Of a stretch of DNA of 64,000 bases, positions 58,161 through 64,000 are shown one piece after another (position 1 is the stretch's first letter; each line of letters starts with the position of its first letter). The stretch covers positions 2,418,001-2,482,000 of the forward strand of contig NZ_CP023396.1 in the NCBI RefSeq assembly GCF_008808095.1, given 5' to 3'. This DNA is from Pseudoalteromonas ruthenica (GTDB lineage Bacteria; Pseudomonadota; Gammaproteobacteria; Enterobacterales; Alteromonadaceae). Below the pieces are notes generated by a model that was given only the letters and a program-made list of their open reading frames with translations, was not told the origin of the DNA and did not search any database. Position numbers and translations under genes: made by a program.

Positions 58161-59213
58161 ATGAAGCTTCCTCGTGATTTTTTCCAACAAATGTGGGAAA
58201 ACCTACATACCGCTATTTTAGTCTTAGACCAAGATTTCAATCTGGTGTATGCCAATACCAGCTGTACCGAACTCCTTGGGCTAGGCTTAAAACGCATTGT
58301 GGGCCAGCCTTTCAAAGCATTATTTAATTACCACTCGGTAGAATTAGAGCGCATCGCTGACTATACCCTTAAACAAGGGGTCGATTGCCACCAACACAGA
58401 GCTGACGTGGTATTCGTAGACTCTCGCCATGCCAATTTGGCGCTCAACTGTCGGCGTTTAAGCCACCAAGATCAGTATTTTCTGCTGTTTGAAATTCGCC
58501 AAACCGACGAAGAAATTCGCCTTGATCAGGCGTCTAACCAAATGCATCAACACCAAGCGGCGCGTACCTTAATTCGTAACCTTGCTCATGAAATTAAAAA
58601 TCCTTTAGGAGGAATACGCGGAGCGGCGCAATTATTGCAATGTGAGGTTGATCAGCAGGAGCGGGATGAATGTGCACAGCTTATTATTGATGAGGCTGAC
58701 CGTTTACGCCATTTAGTAGACAAGTTACTCGGCCCGAATCAGCGTTTACAAAAACAGGCTATTAATATTCACCAAACACTGGAGAATGTTTTACGCCTTT
58801 GCACTTTGGATAGCAGCAAGGCAATTACCTTGCACAAAGATTATGATCCGAGCATTCCAGATGTAAAAGCTGATGGTGATAAGTTGCAACAAGTGCTTCT
58901 CAATATCGTGCGCAATGCTATGCAAGCACTCAGTGAAGGGGGCCATATTAATGTTAAAACCCGAGTGCGATACCATGTACGCCGACACGATACGACACTA
59001 AAAAAAGCCCTGCAGATCAAAATAACTGATAACGGCCCGGGCATTGCTCCGGAGGTTAGAGAGACCTTGTTCTACCCCATGGTGACCAATAAAGAGGGGG
59101 GCTCAGGGTTAGGGTTATCTATCGCCCAAACTCTCATAGACCAACACCAAGGGTTTATCGAATGCGATAGCTGGCCGGGCCATACCGAGTTTACACTATA
59201 CTTGCCACTGTAA
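58161..59213 (+). CDS. glnL: Nitrogen regulation sensor kinase NtrB (GlnL)
   Basis: A 350-residue cytoplasmic kinase. PAS domain about 10-110, HisKA with NLAHEIKNPLGGIRGAAQLL (phospho-His near 142), then HATPase with NIVRNAMQAL (N box), DNGPGIAPE (G1) and GGSGLGLSIAQ (G2). Under nitrogen shortage it phosphorylates NtrC; PII reverses this. It is 19 bases upstream of ntrC. Lack of membrane segments fits NtrB. Confidence 0.96.
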   Translation: MKLPRDFFQQMWENLHTAILVLDQDFNLVYANTSCTELLGLGLKRIVGQPFKALFNYHSVELERIADYTLKQGVDCHQHRADVVFVDSRHANLALNCRRLSHQDQYFLLFEIRQTDEEIRLDQASNQMHQHQAARTLIRNLAHEIKNPLGGIRGAAQLLQCEVDQQERDECAQLIIDEADRLRHLVDKLLGPNQRLQKQAINIHQTLENVLRLCTLDSSKAITLHKDYDPSIPDVKADGDKLQQVLLNIVRNAMQALSEGGHINVKTRVRYHVRRHDTTLKKALQIKITDNGPGIAPEVRETLFYPMVTNKEGGSGLGLSIAQTLIDQHQGFIECDSWPGHTEFTLYLPL

Positions 59214-59232
59214 TTGGGCCACGAGGTATACG

Positions 59233-60624
59233 ATGAAATCTGTTTGGCTAGTCGATGATGATGCGTCAATTCGCTTTGTATTACAAAAAGCACTCTCCCG
59301 TGCAGGCTATGAGGTAGAAAGTTTCGCCAACGCCCATGATGTACTCAGTGCCTTGGAGTTTTCAAAACCGGCCGTGTTGCTCTCGGATGTGCGCATGCCG
59401 GGTATGGATGGCATGCGCTTATTGGAGCAGATCAGCGAAGATAACCCCAATCTGCCGGTGATCATTATGACGGCCCATTCAGATTTAGACTCTGCAGTGC
59501 AGGCATTCCAAAAAGGCGCCTTTGAATACCTAGCTAAGCCCTTCGACCTAGAAGAAGCTGTTAGTGTTGTTGAGCGAGCCATGCGTGCGCATTCGCAGAA
59601 AAAAGCGAAAAAGGCCAATAGTGAACAAAAGCGTTCAGTTATTATCGGTGAAGCCCCCGCCATGCAAGAGGTGTTTCGCGCCATTGGCAAATTGAGCGCA
59701 TCAAGCATGAGCGTACTTATCAATGGCGAGTCTGGCACCGGTAAAGAGCTGGTTGCCAGTGCCTTACACCAGCACAGCCCACGTAAAGACAATCCGTTTA
59801 TCGCCTTAAATATGGCGGCCATCCCTAAGGATTTGGTGGAGTCAGAGTTATTTGGTCACGAGAAAGGCGCGTTTACTGGGGCTGACAGCGTTCGTAAAGG
59901 GCGCTTTGAACAAGCAAATGGCGGAACGCTCTTCCTTGATGAAATTGGCGATATGCCACTTGATGTGCAAACTCGCCTATTGCGTGTACTCGCCGATGGC
60001 GAATTCTACCGTGTGGGCGGCCATCAAAGTATAAAAGTTGATGTGCGCATCATCGCTGCCACTCACCAGGATTTAGAGCGTTTAGCTCAACAAGGTAAGT
60101 TTCGAGAAGACTTGTTCCACCGCTTAAATGTGGTTCGCTTAAAGCTGCCAGCTTTGCGAGAACGTCCAGAGGACATAGAGCAACTGGCAGAGTACTTCCT
60201 CAATAAAAGCGCACAAGAGTTAAAAATTGATAGCAAGACGCTAAGCCCTCAAGCATGCGATCAAATGCGCTTGTTCAATTGGCCTGGAAATGTGCGGCAA
60301 CTTGAAAACACCTGTCGCTGGCTAACGGTAATGGCTCCCGGTGAGTACGTAACCGCAGAAGACTTGCCGCCAGAAATACTCAATGCGCAAACGTCTCAAG
60401 TTGATGCCGATTGGTTGGACTTATTCCAACAATGGCTAAACAATGAGTTTAAGCAAGGCAAAGACAATGTCTGGCCAGAAATTCAGGCACAGCTGGAAAC
60501 AAGGCTGATTAAATCGGCCCTTGCAAGCTGTGGAGGGCATAAACAGGATGCTGCTCAACGCATCGGTTGGGGCCGCAACACGTTGACGCGTAAGCTAAAA
60601 GAGCGCAATATAAACGCCAATTAA
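59233..60624 (+). CDS. glnG: Nitrogen regulation response regulator NtrC (GlnG)
   Basis: A 463-residue sigma-54 activator. Receiver (about 1-120) with Asp in [12 protein letters not shown] (about 53). AAA+ domain (about 138-370) with [12 protein letters not shown], the sigma-54-contacting GAFTGAD, and [11 protein letters not shown]-terminal Fis-type helix-turn-helix (about 420-460) reads [21 protein letters not shown]. It should act at the dyads before glnA and ntrB. GAGG precedes the start. Confidence 0.97.
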   Translation: MKSVWLVDDDASIRFVLQKALSRAGYEVESFANAHDVLSALEFSKPAVLLSDVRMPGMDGMRLLEQISEDNPNLPVIIMTAHSDLDSAVQAFQKGAFEYLAKPFDLEEAVSVVERAMRAHSQKKAKKANSEQKRSVIIGEAPAMQEVFRAIGKLSASSMSVLINGESGTGKELVASALHQHSPRKDNPFIALNMAAIPKDLVESELFGHEKGAFTGADSVRKGRFEQANGGTLFLDEIGDMPLDVQTRLLRVLADGEFYRVGGHQSIKVDVRIIAATHQDLERLAQQGKFREDLFHRLNVVRLKLPALRERPEDIEQLAEYFLNKSAQELKIDSKTLSPQACDQMRLFNWPGNVRQLENTCRWLTVMAPGEYVTAEDLPPEILNAQTSQVDADWLDLFQQWLNNEFKQGKDNVWPEIQAQLETRLIKSALASCGGHKQDAAQRIGWGRNTLTRKLKERNINAN

Positions 60625-60646
60625 CGCACCGACGAAGAGGATAGGC

Positions 60647-61108
60647 ATGAAGCTGATTGAACATATTGCCATGTATAAACGCATGGAGATTATCAATCGC
60701 GTGCCTTTCTTTCGCAGCTTTGAGTTAGCCGAGCGGCAAATGCTCTTAGAGTCATTTTCGCAGCTGTACTTATGCCAACAAGGGCGCTACGTATTCAAGT
60801 TGCACGAGCAAAGCCAGCAGCTATATATCGTGTTAAGCGGCGAGCTGGTAGTGTTCCGCCAATCTGACCATAAAGAACTGGGCCATATTCGACCTGGCGA
60901 CTTTGTCGGTGAAGGTGCCTTTATTGCCCACCGCGAGCGCAGCACCAATGCCAAAGCGCTCACCGACACCATAGTGTTAGCCATTGAGCCACTGGCTTTA
61001 ACTAAATTACCTGTGGTGGTGCGTGAGAAAATAAAAGATCAATTGATACTCGGTATGAGCGAGCGCATCGCCCGCCTCAGTAGCCTGTTAGAGCGCCATA
61101 CTCCTTAG
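60647..61108 (+). CDS. Small cyclic-nucleotide-binding-domain protein
   Basis: A 153-residue protein with one cNMP-binding fold (about 15-135): FFRSFELAERQMLLESF, then LYIVLSGELVVF and the phosphate cassette region GDFVGEGAFIAHRERSTNAKA. GEGA-x5-RS fits a ligand pocket, though the cassette is not fully standard. It has no DNA-binding helix, so it is not a CRP-type regulator. It follows ntrC by 22 bases and may be in the same transcript. Ends 4 bases inside convergent yacL. Confidence 0.82.
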   Translation: MKLIEHIAMYKRMEIINRVPFFRSFELAERQMLLESFSQLYLCQQGRYVFKLHEQSQQLYIVLSGELVVFRQSDHKELGHIRPGDFVGEGAFIAHRERSTNAKALTDTIVLAIEPLALTKLPVVVREKIKDQLILGMSERIARLSSLLERHTP

Positions 61109-61461
61109 CGAAAATGCCGCCACGCACTCGCTAACGCACGTAAATCCTCGACTCCGCACCATGCTTGCAGCTCCGATTCATCAAGTGCGAGGTCATCCCC
61201 ACTATAAAGCGCCAATGTCTGCTCGTCGTCATGAAATAAGCCATGACTTTGAAAACACGCCTCACCATCACCGAGTAGCAACCTCATTTCTCGTCCCTGC
61301 ACGAGCTGCTCTGCAGTGCTATCAAGAGCGGTAAAAAACGCTTCAATGAGCTCATCGTTTTCATAGAGCTCGTCATTGAACCAACGGGCAATAAGCCGGT
61401 GTTCGTCAGATATTTTTACCCGCTTGCCCCATGTTGGGTCTAAGTAGAGTTGATATTCCAT
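61105..61461 (-). CDS. yacL: YacL (UPF0231) family protein
   Basis: A 118-residue soluble protein matching E. coli YacL in layout: MEYQLYLDP at the start, ISDEHRLIARWFNDEL near 20, and CGVEDLRALASAWRHF at the end. Function is unknown. The ATG at 61461 is preferred because it gives the family N-terminus; an in-frame start 13 codons earlier adds an unrelated leader. It converges on the cNMP-binding gene with a 4-base overlap. Confidence 0.85.
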   Translation of the reverse strand: MEYQLYLDPTWGKRVKISDEHRLIARWFNDELYENDELIEAFFTALDSTAEQLVQGREMRLLLGDGEACFQSHGLFHDDEQTLALYSGDDLALDESELQAWCGVEDLRALASAWRHFR

Positions 61462-61598
61462 AATAGTGCTGCCAAAAAGATGCGGCGCGCATAATAGCAA
61501 TATCGATACGCTAAATCGAGCTGCTCGGTGTACTGCGATATCAGCACTAACGGCATCATGTTAGTATACGCCTACCCTGTCGGCTTCCTATATCGATT

Positions 61599-62513
61599 AT
61601 GTTCAACACCCTAGCAATAATTTTCCCACTCATTTTCGTGGCGACAGCCGGTTACATTAGTGCAGCACGCTCGTTTTTAACAGCCGAACACCTTAGTGGC
61701 ATAAGCCGCTTTGTATTTTACATCAGCATCCCGGCTTTTTTGTTTGTTAATATGTCCCAAGCTGAGCTCAGCAAAGCAGTCAGCCTCGATGTCATGCTTA
61801 GCTTCTATCTTCCCGTTATCGGCCTGTATCTACTGGTACTGGGGTTTTATCGGTGCCGCTGTGGGCAGTGGAGTATAAGCGCCATTCGCGCGCTTGGGGC
61901 GTGTTATTCCAATACTGTACTTATCGGTTTACCTATCGCGATGCAAGCACTCGGTAAGCATGTAGCCGCAACGGTTTTCGTCATCATTACCTTTCATAGT
62001 GCGTTATTGTTTTTGCTAACTTACAGCTTCGCCGGTAAAGAACAGCGCGTTACTTGGCCAAACATCATCCGGCAATTAGTTATCAACCCGGTAATACTGG
62101 CAATTGCCCTAGGGCTGTTAGCGAATGCAGTCAATTTAGCGCTACCCCAGGTAATCAATGAAGGACTGACATTATTGGCAGAGCCAGCCATCGCCGGCGC
62201 CTTATTTGTGCTTGGGGCAAACCTGCACCATTATCAGATCAAGCCAGGCATCAAATCGGCTCTTACGTTAACCTTGTTAAAGCTCGCAGTATTGCCGACG
62301 CTTGTATACCTAACCGCGACCTACGGGTTTGCTTTAGCTCAAGAGCAAACCTTGCTTTTGGTGCTACTTAGCGCCTCTCCTTTAGGGGTTAATGCGTATT
62401 TGGTGAGCAAACAATTGCAACGAGAGTCAGCCACCTTAGCCAGTGCGGTTGTGCTCAGCACGCTATTAAGTGTGGTGAGCTTTGTTTTATGGCTGGCTGT
62501 ATTAAGCTCATAA
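61599..62513 (+). CDS. AEC family transporter
   Basis: A 304-residue membrane protein with about ten helices and the AEC (auxin efflux carrier) layout: five helices, a short central loop, five helices. SNTVLIGLPIAMQALG near 108-123 and ASPLGVNAYLVSKQL near 263-277 match the conserved broken-helix motifs. Substrates of bacterial members include malate and other organic acids; none can be assigned here. Single gene. Confidence 0.92.
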   Translation: MFNTLAIIFPLIFVATAGYISAARSFLTAEHLSGISRFVFYISIPAFLFVNMSQAELSKAVSLDVMLSFYLPVIGLYLLVLGFYRCRCGQWSISAIRALGACYSNTVLIGLPIAMQALGKHVAATVFVIITFHSALLFLLTYSFAGKEQRVTWPNIIRQLVINPVILAIALGLLANAVNLALPQVINEGLTLLAEPAIAGALFVLGANLHHYQIKPGIKSALTLTLLKLAVLPTLVYLTATYGFALAQEQTLLLVLLSASPLGVNAYLVSKQLQRESATLASAVVLSTLLSVVSFVLWLAVLSS

Positions 62514-62536
62514 AAAAGCCCCTCTGCGAGGGGCTT
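62511..62536 (-). terminator. Terminator of the TonB receptor gene
   Basis: AAGCCCCTC/GAGGGGCTT stem with 3-base loop. The minus strand continues TTTTTA, so it ends the receptor gene; on the plus strand it may also stop the AEC gene. Confidence 0.85.
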
Positions 62537-62560
62537 AATAATGCACTTTAACAGTAATAA

Positions 62561-64000
62561 TTAGAACTTAGCTCTAATACCAACATAGAAGCGCTGACCG
62601 ATAGGGTCATAAGTACCCGCATCAGTTTCTGTGCCAGTGTCATTACCTGATATACCCGTTAAGATACGTGGTGCTTCGTTATCAAGTAAGTTATCAACAC
62701 CACCATATAGCTCGTATTGCTCAGTGATGTAGTAAGATAGCTGAATATCGTGATACACCTCACTGCCAATACCGATATAACCTGCAGGTAAACCATCTGG
62801 CGCACTGTCGCTTACAAGGCCAGCTAAGAATTGATCATCAAAGTCAGCTGCGCCAATATAGGTCATTGACCAGTTGAAACTGAAATCATCGACGTCATAG
62901 CCAAACGTCCAGTTTGCTTTGTGCTCAGAGTACCCAATTTCTCCCGCCCAGTTGTCCTTATCAGCACCTGGTAATGGAATATCGTAACCATCAATTAGGT
63001 AAGTATAAGCTAGACGCGACTTGAACATACCTGGACCTAGGTCAGTTGAGTAAGTTGCAGTTAAGTCGACACCCTCAGTTGCGGTACCACCACTGTTTGA
63101 TTGGCCTGAATCGATAAACTCAATAGAGCCCGCACTGTTATTACCAGCATTCGTTGGACGACGTGTTATGAAATCACAGAAGCTTGTATCACCACCGCCA
63201 TAACATTGATCAAGAATGAATTGACGAGGAGTTGATACGATTGCATCTTCGATTTCAATATCGAAATAGTCGATAGTGATATCTAGGCCTGAGATAATGT
63301 TCTCAGGAGTTAACACGATACCGACCGTGAAAGAGTCACCCACTTCCTCGGTTAGCTCAGTGTTACCACGGTTGAAACCACTGATACCTTGAATATCAGA
63401 TTGATTCAGTGTGAACTCACCGTTTTCAGCGATGTTCGCAGCTACGCCAGCATCAGCACGACATGCATCCGCTGCAGCGCCGCTTGAAGAAGCAGTGACA
63501 CCATTACAAGGGTCGATAAGATCACTTGGGAAAGTCTGGCTAGGTGGTGAGTACAACTCGTCGATGTTAGGAGCACGAGTTGAACGAGCGCGCGTTGCAC
63601 GAACACGCACACCATCAACGACAGTCCAATCTAAGCCCACGTTCCAGCTTTCAGTATTGCCTACTGTAGAATAGTCAGAAAGGCGTACTGCTGCTTTGAG
63701 TGACAAGCTATCTAGTACAGGAACGTTCGCTTCAACATAATATTCGGTAACGTCAAACTCACCCTCTGTAGCAGGAATAGCATTACCTGCGTTCAAGCCA
63801 GCTTGCTGCAGGGCATCGAACTCACTGCGTGAGAACTCTTCACGGTACTCTGCACCGAACGCCACACCAACATAACCAGCAGGCAGTTCAAATAGCTCAC
63901 CAGTGAAGTTAGCACCAATAATTTCCTGCTCTACTCGCGTTGACAACATACTTGGCGCTTTAACATAGTCGAATGCGTCGCTAGTGATTGAGTTAAAACC
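62561..64000 (-). CDS. TonB-dependent receptor, C-terminal part (cut by window end)
   Basis: At least 479 residues, open to the window edge, so the start, signal peptide and plug are outside. The visible part is the C-terminal beta-barrel: VGVAFGAEYREEFSR, ATRARSTRAPNIDELYSP (a hallmark strand of the family), ELYGGVDNLLDNEAPRI, and a terminal Phe in FYVGIRAKF, the barrel assembly signal. Two Cys pairs in loops (DPCNG...DACRAD and DQCYG...SFCDF) may form disulfides. It takes up a scarce large nutrient, but the ligand is not clear. A terminator follows. Confidence 0.92.
   Translation of the reverse strand, partial: GFNSITSDAFDYVKAPSMLSTRVEQEIIGANFTGELFELPAGYVGVAFGAEYREEFSRSEFDALQQAGLNAGNAIPATEGEFDVTEYYVEANVPVLDSLSLKAAVRLSDYSTVGNTESWNVGLDWTVVDGVRVRATRARSTRAPNIDELYSPPSQTFPSDLIDPCNGVTASSSGAAADACRADAGVAANIAENGEFTLNQSDIQGISGFNRGNTELTEEVGDSFTVGIVLTPENIISGLDITIDYFDIEIEDAIVSTPRQFILDQCYGGGDTSFCDFITRRPTNAGNNSAGSIEFIDSGQSNSGGTATEGVDLTATYSTDLGPGMFKSRLAYTYLIDGYDIPLPGADKDNWAGEIGYSEHKANWTFGYDVDDFSFNWSMTYIGAADFDDQFLAGLVSDSAPDGLPAGYIGIGSEVYHDIQLSYYITEQYELYGGVDNLLDNEAPRILTGISGNDTGTETDAGTYDPIGQRFYVGIRAKF

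Noticed and set aside
1..64000. CRISPR arrays, insertion sequences, prophage, defence islands, tRNA or rRNA genes
   Set aside because: None recognised on either strand; no regularly spaced repeats, transposase motifs or tRNA-like cloverleafs were noticed by eye.

Overview
The window is a continuous stretch of gammaproteobacterial chromosome with no phage, insertion-sequence or plasmid genes seen. Gene content and order point to a marine, Alteromonadales-like bacterium (relatives of Pseudoalteromonas, Rheinheimera or Idiomarina; the genus cannot be fixed by eye). Pointers are paired cytochromes c4 and c5 near polA, an ilvGMEDA operon with a leader peptide, a complete hut cluster, many c-di-GMP/chemotaxis signalling genes and a TonB receptor. 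The order of polA, engB, yihI, hemN, glnA-ntrB-ntrC, typA, yihY, dtd and yiiD homologues echoes the E. coli 86-88 min region, but it is opened by the hut, ilv and dap operons.

Layout. 1-7.4 kb: tail of a DUF971 gene, a chemoreceptor, a glycosyltransferase/PAP2 pair, rraA with an arginase-family enzyme, and a degenerate EAL protein. 7.4-12.8 kb: histidine degradation (hutI, hutC, hutU, hutH) with two palindromic HutC-type operators. 12.8-17.2 kb: an epimerase-like gene, a stand-alone BLUF photoreceptor, hemN with an FNR-like box, and a three-gene minus-strand run ending in DUF2489. 17.2-24 kb: a CsrB/CsrC-like GGA-rich RNA gene, cytochrome c4, engB, DUF1285, a YceI protein, a possible second small RNA downstream of polA, and polA. 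24-33.5 kb: elbB, cytochrome c5, a GAF-GGDEF protein, rep, ubiK, carbonic anhydrase, and two adjacent genes that both look frameshifted (a methyltransferase and an NMT1-type binding protein). 33.5-40.2 kb: ilvA-D-E-M-G on the minus strand with ilvL leader peptide, attenuator and promoter. 40.4-47.5 kb: TraB/GumN protein, hybrid histidine kinase, then a lysine riboswitch and a four-gene operon dapA-dapD-(LysA-like decarboxylase)-(AstE-like M14 hydrolase). 47.6-53.7 kb: pldA, yiiD-like, spermidine-synthase-like, dtd, peptidase, yihY, DUF2959 lipoprotein. 53.7-60.6 kb: typA and the nitrogen control block glnA-DUF4124-ntrB-ntrC with sigma-54 and NtrC sites. 60.6-64 kb: cyclic-nucleotide-binding protein, yacL, AEC transporter and a TonB receptor cut by the window end.

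The most interesting signals are (1) the lysine-riboswitch operon, whose decarboxylase lacks the DAP-recognition motif and which carries an AstE-like hydrolase, suggesting a shortened succinyl-lysine route; (2) the GGA-rich RNA gene in the csrC position; (3) a 7-T tract that puts the NMT1 signal peptide out of frame; and (4) a structured minus-strand RNA candidate at the Spot 42 position. Nothing here is a recognisable defence system, CRISPR array or mobile island.
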